This document shows positions 6,505 to 17,284 of a stretch of 64,000 nucleotides of DNA, piece by piece (position 1 is the first letter of the stretch; each line of letters opens with the position of its first letter). This DNA is from Glycomyces tritici. GTDB lineage: Bacteria > Actinomycetota > Actinomycetes > Mycobacteriales > Micromonosporaceae. The stretch lies in assembly GCF_030403505.1 (NCBI RefSeq), contig NZ_JAUEMJ010000004.1, forward strand, positions 522,046 to 586,045, given 5' to 3'. A program made the position numbers and the translations under genes. The notes under the pieces were generated by a model, which had not been told where the DNA came from, ran no database searches, and saw nothing but the letters and a program-made list of their open reading frames with translations.

Positions 6505-7602
6505 ATGCAACGAAAACTGCGAAATCGCGTGCTGGGAGCGGCGACCGCGCTCGCCGTGGCCACCACCCTGGCCTCGAGCGCGCTCATCGCCAACGCCCAG
6601 ACCACTGACGGTGCCGGCGGCGGCGAGGAGGTCGGGGCGCAGGGCCTCCCGAGCTCCTACCAGTGGGAGTCCAGCGGGCCGCTGATCGGCCCGAAGCCGG
6701 ACGCGACGCACAACGTCGTCTCGGCCAAGGACCCGACGATCGTGCGCCACAACGACGAGTGGCTCGCCTACTACACCGTGGCGAACACGCCCGAGGGGCA
6801 CTGGAGCCTGGCCTTCTCCAAGTTCTCCGACTGGGACCAGGCCGCGGCCGCCCCCGTGAGCTACCTGGACACCAACCCGAACATCGGGGACAGGTATGCG
6901 GCGGCGCCGCAGCTGTTCCACTTCGCGCCGGACGACTTGTGGTACCTGGTGTACCAGACCGGCCCGCCCACGTACTCCACCAGCGAGAACCCCGCCGACC
7001 CGCAGAGCTGGTCGGCGCCGAAGAACTTCATCGACGAGACGCCTCCCATCGTCGAGGAGAACAGCGGCGGCTGGCTGGACTTCTGGAACATCTGCGACGA
7101 CAGCATGTGCTACCTGTTCGCCGCCGACGACGACGGGCGCGTGTACCGCTCGGAGACCACGATCGGCGAGTTCCCGAACAACTTCCGCAACACCCAGATC
7201 GTCCTGCAGGACACCCGCGACCTCCTCTTCGAGGGCGGCGCGGTCTACCAGGTCGACGACTCCGACCAGTACCTGCTGATCTGGGAGGCGATGGGCTCGA
7301 ACGGCCGCTACTACCGCTCGTACCTGGCCGACGGCATCACCGGGCAGTGGCGGCTGCAGGCCGGCGACCAGAGCGCCCCGTTCGCCGGGATCGCGAACGT
7401 GACGTTCCCCGATGGCCAGTGGACGGCCGACATCAGCCACGGCGAACTCATCCGGTCCGGCAACGACCAGAAGATGAACATCGACACCGGCAACCTCCAG
7501 ATGCTCTACCAGGGCCGCGACCCGAGCACCGACGGCATGGAGTACTCCCAGCTGCCGTACCGCCTCGCGCTGCTGACCCTCAAGGGAGGCGCCTCGTGCT
7601 GA
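6505..7602 (+). CDS. Secreted GH62 alpha-L-arabinofuranosidase
   Basis: A 365-residue secreted enzyme expected to remove arabinose side chains from arabinoxylan. ATG 6505 has GAAGGGAT upstream. A signal peptide (M-Q-R-K-L-R-N-R, hydrophobic core, ending A-N-A-Q near residue 32) is followed by a short linker and the five-bladed GH62 domain (about 50-363). The family signatures are clear when compared with streptomycete AbfB: K-D-P-T-I-V-R-H-N, F-S-K-F-S-D-W, R-Y-A-A-A-P-Q-L-F, W-Y-L-V-Y-Q-T-G-P-P, G-G-W-L-D-F-W-N-I-C-D, and D-I-S-H-G-E-L-I-R-S-G with the catalytic Glu. No binding module is fused; a lectin-like protein is encoded 47 bases downstream and is probably cotranscribed. Confidence 0.95.
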   Translation: MQRKLRNRVLGAATALAVATTLASSALIANAQTTDGAGGGEEVGAQGLPSSYQWESSGPLIGPKPDATHNVVSAKDPTIVRHNDEWLAYYTVANTPEGHWSLAFSKFSDWDQAAAAPVSYLDTNPNIGDRYAAAPQLFHFAPDDLWYLVYQTGPPTYSTSENPADPQSWSAPKNFIDETPPIVEENSGGWLDFWNICDDSMCYLFAADDDGRVYRSETTIGEFPNNFRNTQIVLQDTRDLLFEGGAVYQVDDSDQYLLIWEAMGSNGRYYRSYLADGITGQWRLQAGDQSAPFAGIANVTFPDGQWTADISHGELIRSGNDQKMNIDTGNLQMLYQGRDPSTDGMEYSQLPYRLALLTLKGGASC

Positions 7603-7649
7603 CCCCCCGGAACCCCTCGTCCCCGGCCACTGAATCCACTAGGGAGTCA

Positions 7650-8267
7650 ATGATGCAAGCGGCACCCGACCTCGCACTCCTCCACCGCTGGTCCCGCATC
7701 GCCACCGCCTTGGCGGTCGCGGCCGTGTTCGCCACGGCGGGCCTGCTCGGCTTCGGCGCGCAACGCGCCGAAGCCCAGCCGACCGCCAGCGACTGGTACA
7801 CCGTCCAGTCGCGCCACTCGGGCCTCGCCCTCGACATCCAGGGCGTCTCGACCGAGCCGGGGGCGATCCTCACCCAGTACACCAACTGGGCGAACACGAA
7901 CCAGCAGTTCCGGTTCATCGACGTCGGCAACGGCTACCACAAGATCCAGGTCCGCCACTCCGGACTCTTCCTCGACGTGTGGAACCACAGCACCGCCGAC
8001 GGCGGCACCGTCGCCCAGTACCACGACACCGGCGACACCAACCAGCAGTGGAAGGTCACCGCGAACGGCGAGGGCTACTACTCGATCGTCAGCCGCTTCT
8101 CCGGCAAGGCACTCGACGTCCGGGACTGGTCGACCACCGCGGGCTCGCCGATCGTGCAGCACAGTGTGAGCGGTTACGCGAACCAGCAGTGGCAGCTCAC
8201 CCCGGTCGGCTCCACCTGCGGCGCCGACACCGTCCTCGCCGACATCCGCCAGGATTCCAACGCCTGA
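7650..8267 (+). CDS. Secreted ricin-type beta-trefoil (CBM13-like) protein
   Basis: About 205 residues: a signal peptide (hydrophobic core 20-40, ending A-E-A-Q-P) and one beta-trefoil of three repeats, each with a G-L-x-L-D/K-A-L-D-V block and a Q-x-W-type motif (Q-Q-F-R, Q-Q-W-K, Q-Q-W-Q). This fold binds galactose/xylose polymers. No catalytic domain is attached, so it is either a free lectin or a binding module detached from the preceding GH62 enzyme. Two adjacent ATGs compete: 7650 is 3 bases after AGGGAG and 7653 is 6 bases after it, so 7653 may be the true start. Terminated by the hairpin at 8276-8318. Confidence 0.85.
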   Translation: MMQAAPDLALLHRWSRIATALAVAAVFATAGLLGFGAQRAEAQPTASDWYTVQSRHSGLALDIQGVSTEPGAILTQYTNWANTNQQFRFIDVGNGYHKIQVRHSGLFLDVWNHSTADGGTVAQYHDTGDTNQQWKVTANGEGYYSIVSRFSGKALDVRDWSTTAGSPIVQHSVSGYANQQWQLTPVGSTCGADTVLADIRQDSNA

Positions 8268-8275
8268 TTCCCCAA

Positions 8276-8318
8276 GGGGCGGCCGGTGCTTCCCAGGGAT
8301 ACCGAAACCGGCCGCCCC
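8276..8318 (+). terminator. Terminator after GH62 and lectin genes
   Basis: GGGGCGGCCGGT (8276-8287) pairs with ACCGGCCGCCCC (8307-8318), a perfect 12-bp stem with an 18-base loop, 8 bases after the stop codon. Confidence 0.75.
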
Positions 8319-8504
8319 GCCCCGATCCGGCGACCGAACGCGACCGGGCCCTCCCCGGCGGCATGACCGCCCTCGGCATGCCCACCGCCCGGCTCGGCAG
8401 TTGCATCACCGCCCAGATCCATTCGCCTGCAACGACATAGGCACTCCGGCCGTCGGCCCGAGGCCCTGTCGCGCACGGCGCCGACCTCGATTGAGGAGCA
8501 CACC

Positions 8505-10125
8505 GTGGAACGCATGCACCACGCCCTTGACCTCACCACCAGCCGCCGCGGACTGTTCATCGCCGGCGCGGGACTGGCCGCCGGAGCGACGGCGGCCGTC
8601 CACGCCCCCTACGCCCTCGGCCAGGCCGAGGCCCAGCAGACCGGCTACACCAACCCCGTCGTCTGGCAGGACTTCGCCGACATCGAGATCATCCGCGTCG
8701 GCTCGGACTTCTACATGACCGCGTCCACGATGCACTACTCGCCGGGCGCGCCCGTCCTGCATTCCCGGGACCTCGTCAACTGGGAGTTCATCGGCCACTC
8801 CGTGCCGCGGCTCGACTTCAGCGACTGGTACGACCTGAACGGCGGCCACCGCTACATCGTCGGCATCTGGGCCTCCTCGCTCACCCACCGCGCCAGCGAG
8901 AACCGCTTCTACTGGCTCGGCCAGATCGACTTCCACCGCTCGTTCATGTACACCGCCGCCGATCCGGCCGGGCCCTGGACCCGCCACGCGGAGTTCCCCC
9001 GCTCCTACTACGACGCGGGGATGCTCGTCGACACCGACGACACGATGTACGTCGCCTACGGCAACACCGAGCTCTACGTCGCGCAGCTCTCGGCCGACGG
9101 CAAGACCGAGGTCCGCAACGAGCACGTCTTCTCCAGCCCGCCGGAGATCGGCGGCATGGAGGGCGCCCGGTTCTACAAGATCAACGGCAGCTACTACATG
9201 TTCCTCACCAAGCCCCCGAACGGCCAGTACATTCTCAAATCCTCATCGCCCTGGGGCCCTTACGAAGTCAGGGAGGTCCTGCTCGACATGCCCGGACCGA
9301 TCCCCGGCGGCGGCATCCCCCACCAGGGCGGCCTCGTCTCGACGCCGAACGGCGCCTGGTACTACATGGGCTTCGTGGACGCCCCCCGGCGGCCGCGTGC
9401 CGGCCCTCGCGCCGATCACCTGGACCGCGGACGGCTGGCCGCAGGTGCAGACGGTGAACGGCGCCTGGGGGCAGACGTACCCGTTCCCGGACCTCCCCCC
9501 GCACCCCGTGCCGTCCATGATCGGCACTGACGAGTTCACCGCCGCGACCTTGGCCGCGAAGTGGGAGTGGAACCACAACCCGGACGACTCGAAGTGGAGC
9601 ACCGGCAACGGGCTCCGGCTCCAGACCGCCACGGTCACCAACGACCTCTACCGCGCCCGCAACACGCTCACCCACCGCATCCAGGGCCCTTCCTCCACGG
9701 CCACCATCGAGCTCGATCCGGCCCAGATGGCCGACGGCGACCGCGCCGGCCTGGCGGTGCTCCGCAACAATTCGGCCTGGATCGGCGTGCGCCGCGAGAA
9801 CGGCGTCACCCGCATCTCCATGACCGACGGCCACACCATGGACTCGGGCTTCAACACCGTCGGCACCGGCACCGAACGCGCGAGCGCCGAACTGTGCGGG
9901 TCCACCGTCTGGCTGCGGGTCACCGCCGACATCAGGCCCGGCGCCGAACGCCTGGCGCACTTCTCCTACAGCGAGGACGGATCGGACTTCATCCCGCTCG
10001 GGACCGCGCTCACCCTCGGCACCAGCCCAGCGTTCTTCATGGGCCCCCGATTCGCGGTCTTCAACCACGCCACGCAAGCCCTCGGCGGCGCCGTCACCGT
10101 CAAGCGATTCTCGGTCGCCGTCTAA
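8505..10125 (+). pseudogene. Secreted GH43 beta-xylosidase/arabinofuranosidase, frameshifted
   Basis: Two consecutive frames make one roughly 540-residue GH43 protein. Frame 1 starts at GTG 8505 (GAGGAG 6 bases upstream) with a Tat-like signal (S-R-R-G-L-F-I-A-G) and runs through N-P-V-V-W-Q-D-F-A-D-I-E-I (base Asp), Y-Y-D-A-G-M-L-V-D and G-G-M-E-G-A-R-F (acid Glu). It then loses homology after Y-Y-M-G-F-V-D-A. The homology resumes one frame over at G-G-R-V-P-A-L-A-P-I-T-W and continues through a C-terminal beta-sandwich (D-E-F near 345 to the stop at 10125). The shift falls in a run of six C at 9382-9387. Sequencing error or a genuine inactivating mutation are both possible; as read, the protein would lose its C-terminal domain. 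Confidence 0.85.
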
Positions 10126-10142
10126 GAAGTGTCCTGCAAGGA

Positions 10143-12001
<1,859 letters not shown>

Positions 12002-12029
12002 AGGATCACGCCGCTTCCCCATCGGCATA

Positions 12030-12077
12030 GGAACCTATGAGCGGGTGGCCCGGAGGGGCCACCCGCTCATACGTTCC
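12030..12077. terminator. Bidirectional terminator between convergent genes
   Basis: A perfect 16-bp stem (12036-12051 with 12056-12071, arm TATGAGCGGGTGGCCC) is extended by GGAAC/GTTCC across a C-C mismatch. It lies between the GH43 gene and the minus-strand serine hydrolase. Confidence 0.85.
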
Positions 12078-12154
12078 TCATGAAGTCACCGGTTCAGCCA
12101 GACCTCGCCCACGAGCAAGCATCCGCAGCGTCAAAGCCTCGTCCACCAGGCCCG

Positions 12155-13531
12155 TCACACTTGCCGCGGGTGTACGCGGGAGTTGATGTGCAGGTATCTG
12201 GCGGGGCCGTCGGTGAAGTCGTAGATCGCGACCGTCTGGGTGTCTTCCAGCGGACCCGCCGGCGGCATGAGGAAATGCGTCTCGTCGATGGGGAGCAGTC
12301 GGTATCTGATGCGGTCCGGCCGCTGCAGGAACGCCGCCTCCATCGGGTCCAGGGCGAGGGTCAGGAAGAGGTCGCCGTCCTCGGCGGCGACCTCGAAGCG
12401 TGCGCCGGGGCGTTCGTAGACGCCTTCGTACCTGGAGGGGTCGAGGTGCAGTGTGGGATGGGGCGCAGGCGGTTCCGGGATCGTCGCCGTGCCCAGGTCG
12501 GTCAGGATCTCATTGAAGACCTTGCGGTAGAAGCTTTCCCGTGGTCCGCCGTTGGTCAGCATGACGATGGCGGTGTTCGAGTCCGGCAGGATTCTGAGTC
12601 GGGCGTTCTGGCCGATCGTGCTGCCGTCGGAGGCGTAGACGGTCCGGCCGTGCCAGTCGCAGACGATGAGCCCGAGTGCCCATTCGGGCCCGAACATGTA
12701 CGGATCCGGTACGGGCACTCGCGATCGCATCATCTCCCGGACGCTCTCGGCCGAGACGATGCGGGTGCCGTCCGGCCCCGAGCCCTCGGTCAGGAGGACG
12801 TGCGCCATGGCGAGGACTTCCAGGACCGTCGAGGTGATGTTGCCGCTGGGACCGTAGGCCCGTGGCAGGTGATCGATCGGCGTGAGGATGGGGCCCTCCT
12901 CAAGGGAACGGATCAGGTGTCCGGCCGCGGCCCTGGTGGGATCGACGTCCTCGTGCCGACTGTTCGTCCCGGTCAGCCTGAGCGGATCGAAGAGGCGGTC
13001 CCGCATGAGGTCGTCCCACCGCTTGCCGTCGTGCACCTCGAGGATTCGTCCGAGAATCCCGTACCCCAGCGCCGCGCTGTAGCCGTGGGTGCGGCCCAGG
13101 GGAAACACCTGGGGGGCGTCGGCGATGTTGGCGACCATGCGCTCGTAGACGTCGTCGCCTTCGCCGGGATCGCCGAAGTCCTCCTCGATTCCGTTGGTGT
13201 GGAAGAGCAGATGGCGCGGGGTGACCTTGGCGGTCGTTTCCGGGTCGGCCACGGAGAAGTCCGGCAGGTAGGCCCGTACCGGCGCGTCCAGGTCGACCTT
13301 GCCCTCGTCGACCAGCTGCATGAGCGCCAGCGCGGTCCAGGTCTTGGTCATGGAGCCGCACTGGTAGACGGTCTCCGGCGTCGCGGGTGCGCGTGTCTCG
13401 ATGTTCGTGACGCCGACGGCGAGTTCGGTGAGATCCCCGTCGTGGAGTACGCCGATCGCGGCGCTGGGAATGCCGTATTCGGCGAGGAGTTCGGTCGTCC
13501 TGGCCCGAATCCGCGGTACGTCGATGCTCAT
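12155..13531 (-). CDS. Serine hydrolase of the class C beta-lactamase / DD-peptidase fold
   Basis: A 458-residue protein of the beta-lactamase-related family. The S-x-x-K motif is S-M-T-K (near residue 58, after Y-Q-C-G) and the second motif is Y-S-A in H-G-Y-S-A-A-L-G-Y-G-I-L, where Asn is more usual. A separate C-terminal lipocalin-like domain (about 350-458, beginning D-P-S-R-Y-E-G-V-Y-E) is typical of esterases and peptidases of this group. No signal peptide is seen, so it is probably cytoplasmic. ATG 13531 overlaps the TGA of the upstream gene (ATGA), implying translational coupling to the 86-residue protein. Substrate is unknown. Confidence 0.85.
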   Translation of the reverse strand: MSIDVPRIRARTTELLAEYGIPSAAIGVLHDGDLTELAVGVTNIETRAPATPETVYQCGSMTKTWTALALMQLVDEGKVDLDAPVRAYLPDFSVADPETTAKVTPRHLLFHTNGIEEDFGDPGEGDDVYERMVANIADAPQVFPLGRTHGYSAALGYGILGRILEVHDGKRWDDLMRDRLFDPLRLTGTNSRHEDVDPTRAAAGHLIRSLEEGPILTPIDHLPRAYGPSGNITSTVLEVLAMAHVLLTEGSGPDGTRIVSAESVREMMRSRVPVPDPYMFGPEWALGLIVCDWHGRTVYASDGSTIGQNARLRILPDSNTAIVMLTNGGPRESFYRKVFNEILTDLGTATIPEPPAPHPTLHLDPSRYEGVYERPGARFEVAAEDGDLFLTLALDPMEAAFLQRPDRIRYRLLPIDETHFLMPPAGPLEDTQTVAIYDFTDGPARYLHINSRVHPRQV

Positions 13532-13788
13532 CGCGGCAGACCGATCGCGTTGGCGGCGTCGGCTTCGAAGTACTCGGTCGTGGCGAAGGCTCCGGCGTGA
13601 GACTCGAAGAAGTCCCGCACGGTCTCGACCGAGTCGCCGACGATGATGTTCACCACTGTGGTCCCGTCTTTGGCGGCGACCGCGAGTTTCCATTGGGCGC
13701 CTTCGGGAAGTTTGGTGTACGCCTGCTTCAGGCGGCTCCAGAACTCGCCTTCATCGATGATGGTCGACACTGCCATTACGTGCTTCAT
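13528..13788 (-). CDS. Small protein of unknown function coupled to the serine hydrolase
   Basis: 86 residues, ATG 13788 with AGGAGAACACC upstream. The pattern E-G-E-F-W-S-R-L-K-Q-A-Y, W-K-L-A-V-A-A-K-D-G, V-N-I-I-V-G-D-S-V-E-T-V-R-D-F-F, then E-Y-F-E-A-D-A-A-N-A-I-G-L-P suggests a compact alpha/beta domain. I do not recognise a named family. It is the first gene of a two-gene minus-strand unit transcribed away from the regulator at 13965, with repeated TTGCAA-type sequences between them. Confidence 0.75.
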   Translation of the reverse strand: MKHVMAVSTIIDEGEFWSRLKQAYTKLPEGAQWKLAVAAKDGTTVVNIIVGDSVETVRDFFESHAGAFATTEYFEADAANAIGLPR

Positions 13789-13882
13789 GGTGTTCTCCTC
13801 TGGTTTCCGAATGAGGAAAAGCTACGTTGCGTTTCAAGAAGTGTCAACATAATCGGAACAATATTGCTGGTTGAATGCCAAT

Positions 13883-13936
13883 CATTGCAACAGATATGCC
13901 GGTGAATGCAATAGCATCCACCAGCTCGTTGCAATG
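13883..13936. promoter_or_regulatory. Pair of inverted 9-bp repeats in a divergent promoter region
   Basis: CATTGCAAC (13883-13891) and GTTGCAATG (13928-13936) are perfect inverted copies 36 bases apart. Related GCAACA and ATGCAAT elements lie nearby. The array sits between the regulator gene and the divergently transcribed small protein/hydrolase pair, so it is the likely binding region of that regulator. Confidence 0.5.
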
Positions 13937-13964
13937 TACTGTTGGCGAACGCAACAGAGGAGGT

Positions 13965-14894
13965 ATGCCGGTGCCCGGAGGCAGGCTGACCGATGAGGAT
14001 CGCCGACGGATCGAGGCATGGCTGGCCGAGGGACTCGGGTACGCCGAGATCGCCCGACGCCTCGGCCGCCCGACGTCCACCGTCAGCCGCGAGGTCGTCC
14101 GCAACGGCGTCCCCGGTGCCTACCGGGCCGATCGCGCACAGCGGGCCGCCGATGACCGCGCACGCCGCCGCCGGCCGTCCCGGCCCACCGACCCGGCGGC
14201 CGACGAGCGGCCGGCTGCGGCAGGGAGCGAATTCGTGGACGACTTCGCGACCTTGCTGGCCGCGACCGGTATGCCCCGCATGACCTCCCGTGTCTTCGTC
14301 TGTCTGCTCACCGCCGACTCCGGCGGCCTGCACGCCGCCGACCTGGTGCGGCGGTTGCGGGTCAGTCCGGCGTCGGTGTCCAAGTCCATCGCCTTCCTCG
14401 AAGACATGGAGCTGGTGGCCCGCCGACCGGATCCCGGCAGCCGACGCGAGCGATACGTCATCGACGACGAGGTCTGGCTCCGCGCTTGGCAGGCCGACAC
14501 CGGTGCCCACGGCCGGGTCGCGACCGCCGCCGAGCGAGGCGTCGCGATCTTCGGCGCCGACTCGGTCGCCGGTGTCCGACTGGCCACGATGGGCCGGTTC
14601 TTCTCTCGGCTTAGCGAACAGATGAGCGGCAGCACCCTTGCCGATTCGGTCGTTGACGACGCGCTGACCGTGGTCGCCGCCCTCGCTCACGTAGGACGAC
14701 CGATCACGCTCGGCGCACTGACCACCGCCCTCGAATGGCCCCCGGACCGCACCACCGCCGCACTTGAGGCGATCCGGCACCACCCGGAGATCGCCGATCC
14801 CCTAAACCTGCAACCCGTCGACCCAGACAGCTACACCATCACCACCAGAGAAGATCGCCTGAGCCAAGCCCAACGCGAGAACCTCCAGGAGTGA
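13965..14894 (+). CDS. GbsR/MarR-like regulator with an IS30-type N-terminal HTH
   Basis: A 309-residue transcription factor. ATG 13965 follows AGAGGAGGT at ideal spacing. Residues 6-44 (L-T-D-E-D-R-R-R-I-E, Y-A-E-I-A-R-R-L-G-R-P-T-S-T-V-S-R-E) form a helix-turn-helix like that at the N-terminus of IS30 transposases. After an Arg-rich linker, residues 85-180 form a winged helix of the GbsR/MarR kind (G-L-H-A-A-D-L-V-R-R-L, V-S-P-A-S-V-S-K-S-I-A-F-L-E). The C-terminal 100 residues are helical and may hold an effector or dimer domain. It probably controls the divergent gene pair and itself through the repeats at 13883-13936. No transposase catalytic domain is present. Confidence 0.8.
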   Translation: MPVPGGRLTDEDRRRIEAWLAEGLGYAEIARRLGRPTSTVSREVVRNGVPGAYRADRAQRAADDRARRRRPSRPTDPAADERPAAAGSEFVDDFATLLAATGMPRMTSRVFVCLLTADSGGLHAADLVRRLRVSPASVSKSIAFLEDMELVARRPDPGSRRERYVIDDEVWLRAWQADTGAHGRVATAAERGVAIFGADSVAGVRLATMGRFFSRLSEQMSGSTLADSVVDDALTVVAALAHVGRPITLGALTTALEWPPDRTTAALEAIRHHPEIADPLNLQPVDPDSYTITTREDRLSQAQRENLQE

Positions 14895-15005
14895 GGCCTC
14901 TTTGAAGCGGAAATCGACGGCACCGGCGACCGTCGATATTCGACCGACCGCCCGGGCCTGGTCATTCGAGAGACGCGCCCCTAGGAGCCACCGTCGCAAA
15001 GGAAT

Positions 15006-15029
15006 GGGCCGGAGTGGCAGCTCCGGCCC
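15006..15029. terminator. Terminator between convergent genes
   Basis: GGGCCGGAG and CTCCGGCCC form a 9-bp stem with loop TGGCAG, between the regulator (plus) and the secreted protein (minus). Confidence 0.65.
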
Positions 15030-15068
15030 GCGATCCCCCGCACCTTCCGGGTGTGCTCTAGGCCTTGG

Positions 15069-15521
15069 CTACCGGGTCCCGTCGAGCGTTCCCGCGGTTT
15101 CCAGGCCTCCGTTGTACAGCGTCTCCACCGACGAGATGTCGACGCGCTTGCCCCTGGGGCAGTAACCGCGAATGGTCCGGCCGTCGGCCCTGTACCAGTA
15201 GCTGTAGCGGTAGCCCGCCTCGCTGGTGCAGCTGAACTTGACTCTGAACGCCCACAGGTTGATGTCGTCGGAGCCGGGCTCGTCGCAGCTCGCCCAGGCG
15301 TACATCTGCGAGGTGGGGTTGTCCCCGTTCCAGCCGGTGCCGGTCTCGCAGGGGATGCCCAGGATCCCAGCGTCCTCAGCGGGGGTGACCGCGCTGTCGT
15401 CGACGGCCTGGGACGATGCCGCCGTGGCGGTGCCGAAGACGGCGAATCCCGTGAGCGCGAGTGTGAGCGCGGCGATGGTCGCCGAGGCGATCCGCATGCG
15501 GCCCTTCAGGGTTTGGAACAT
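15069..15521 (-). CDS. Small secreted protein of unknown function
   Basis: 150 residues. ATG 15521 is chosen because AAGGAGT lies upstream and the protein then begins with a proper signal peptide (K-G-R-M-R-I, hydrophobic 12-30, cleavage near T-A-T-A-A-S). The mature part of about 115 residues contains four Cys (P-C-E-T, A-S-C-D, F-S-C-T, G-Y-C-P) and many aromatic residues (Y-R-Y-S-Y-W-Y-R), suggesting a disulfide-bonded extracellular beta domain. I do not recognise a family. It is monocistronic and convergent with the upstream regulator. Confidence 0.7.
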   Translation of the reverse strand: MFQTLKGRMRIASATIAALTLALTGFAVFGTATAASSQAVDDSAVTPAEDAGILGIPCETGTGWNGDNPTSQMYAWASCDEPGSDDINLWAFRVKFSCTSEAGYRYSYWYRADGRTIRGYCPRGKRVDISSVETLYNGGLETAGTLDGTR

Positions 15522-15868
15522 CGGGGTATCACTCCTTATGCCGCGATCCGCCGTGAGCTGCACCGCCGGATTCGCGCTGGGGTCGTGGATGCCGTCGCGC
15601 ATCCCATCCAGGACAGTCTTCTCGCGGGCGGCCCGTGCCACCAGGCGGAATCCCGGCGGGAGACCGGCGGGAATCCGGCGCGACCCGCTGCGAAGGCGAC
15701 GAGCAAGGCGATGCGAGGTGCCCCGAAATCCCTCCAGCTCCGTCGGAGCCTGCGGGCCAGGCGATCAGGAAGTTCGTCAGCAAACGATCGAATCGGCATC
15801 GCCAGGGTTCTGATCTTCTAGAGCGGCGGCGCACCCACGGAGCCGCCGTGGACATCAATAGCGCCGAC
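15522..15868. other. Intergenic stretch without a confident gene
   Basis: About 350 bases between two minus-strand genes. An 87-codon minus-strand frame (15536-15799) is Arg-rich and has no recognisable domain; I do not call it. The end near 15521 must hold the promoter of the secreted protein, but no clear -35/-10 is visible. Confidence 0.5.
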
Positions 15869-16738
15869 CTAGTCTCGGTGATACGGGAGCCCATGGCGGC
15901 GGGCGAACGCCTCTCCGACGTCGCCGATCAAGTCCTTGACGACGGTGGCCACCAAGATCACTGCGGGCGTGAGCAGTGCTATGCCCGGCCCAGAGCCGTA
16001 TGCGCCGATGTCGAGTCCGCGCACCAACGCGGCGAGTGCGGCACCGGTCAGGATCAGCATCCAGGTCCCCAGACGGGCCATCACGCGAGAACGGTCGGTC
16101 CCATCAGCAGCGGTGGCTACTGGCGGCACGAAACCCATCTCCGCGTAACAGCCCCACACTGCACGGTTCGCCGTCCAAGCCAGCGCGAGCGACATTGCCG
16201 CCAGGGCCAGCGCGGCGGTGAGCGCGTCGGCGCCGGTGATCGACCGCCACGCCCAGGAGAAGAGCGCGAGCCCGGGAAGCGCCCCGGCCCACCAAAGGCA
16301 CCCCGTGTTCCGCACCAAACCCCAACCGCGCAGGTGCATGTCCAAGGCAATGTGGGCGGCAGCGTGTGCGGCGACGACCGCGAACAGCGCGGCGCCGACG
16401 AGCCATCGGCCAGGCTCGGGGTAGAGCTCAGCCCATGTCGCCGTGTACCCCGTCCCGTGCTTGAGCACCAGCGCCGTGGTGTTGCCGACCACCGGTGCGG
16501 CCGCGAGCGACAGGAAGCACCCCAGGCTCACCGGTATTGCGAGTTGACCGACGAGTCCGCGTGCCAGCTGCGGCCGGTCCACGATCGGCCCGAACACGGC
16601 GTCGAGACCAGTCCCGGTGGGTGCCAGAACGATAGCGGTCCGCACAAGCGTCACGGCGCCCAATTGTGCCGCGGCGAGCGACTGCACAAAAGCGATCCCC
16701 GCCGCAACGAGGCCAGAACCCGCCAGCCACCACCACAT
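15869..16738 (-). CDS. Polytopic membrane protein of unknown function
   Basis: 289 residues with about seven hydrophobic segments (around 3-20, 30-45, 60-85, 105-130, 145-165, 170-190, 220-260). A loop carries G-P-I-V-D-R-P-Q-L, another Y-T-A-T-W-A-E-L-Y-P-E-P-G-R, and the C-terminus is charged. Histidines cluster in helix 4 (A-A-H-A-A-A-H-I-A). I do not recognise the family. ATG 16738 has only a weak Shine-Dalgarno. The gene stands alone on the minus strand. Confidence 0.65.
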   Translation of the reverse strand: MWWWLAGSGLVAAGIAFVQSLAAAQLGAVTLVRTAIVLAPTGTGLDAVFGPIVDRPQLARGLVGQLAIPVSLGCFLSLAAAPVVGNTTALVLKHGTGYTATWAELYPEPGRWLVGAALFAVVAAHAAAHIALDMHLRGWGLVRNTGCLWWAGALPGLALFSWAWRSITGADALTAALALAAMSLALAWTANRAVWGCYAEMGFVPPVATAADGTDRSRVMARLGTWMLILTGAALAALVRGLDIGAYGSGPGIALLTPAVILVATVVKDLIGDVGEAFARRHGLPYHRD

Positions 16739-17125
16739 CCGTCAAGGATACGGATATGCACCCCACAGCGAGGATCCCACTCGATGGCAGGGGCCCGCCC
16801 GACAGCCCTTGGTGGACATGACCGGTGGTAGATCTGGTGGTAGGTCGTCAAGGGTCACTGACCCTGACATCACCTCTGCAACGACGCCGTCCAGGCGCTC
16901 ACGGGCTTCACCTGGTGTCGACCCTCGGTGCCCTGTGTTTCGAGAAGGCCTTTCTCGCCGTGGACGGGGCCAAGAGCCCCCACATCGAGCAAGACGAGCC
17001 CGCCAGTCACTTCCGGCCTCTGCGACCACCTGCAAGAATCCAGGACCTGCGGCTACCAGTCGGGTAAAACGTCAGAACCCCGGGCCCCTAAAAAGGTGCC
17101 CAGGGTTCGAACGATTATTCTCTTG
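16739..17125. other. Gene-free stretch beside tRNA-Pro
   Basis: Nearly 390 bases downstream of the tRNA-Pro 3' end. Short frames here are Arg/Pro-rich with no domain I recognise, and no integrase or second tRNA 3' end is found. A GC stem with an A/T-rich loop (about 17078-17106) may terminate the tRNA transcript. Confidence 0.5.
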
Positions 17126-17199
<74 letters not shown>

Positions 17200-17202
17200 T
17201 TT

Positions 17203-17225
17203 TCCGCCGCGTTGTCCGCGGCGGA
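17203..17225 (-). terminator. Hairpin between der and tRNA-Pro
   Basis: TCCGCCGCG and CGCGGCGGA form a 9-bp stem with a 5-base loop about 60 bases after the der stop codon. It may end the der operon before the tRNA gene, which is read on the same strand. Confidence 0.5.
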
Positions 17226-17284
17226 CACAACTTTAGCCTATGGTCCCGGGGGCCTCTGAGGCGAGGTCCCCGGTGTGAGAATGG

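Noticed and set aside
15536..15799. 87-codon minus-strand frame as a small gene
   Set aside because: No Shine-Dalgarno, no recognisable domain, and overlapping frames of similar length.
16742..17035. Minus-strand frame downstream of tRNA-Pro as an integrase remnant
   Set aside because: Arg/Pro-rich, no recombinase catalytic motif and no duplicated tRNA 3' end to mark an attachment site.
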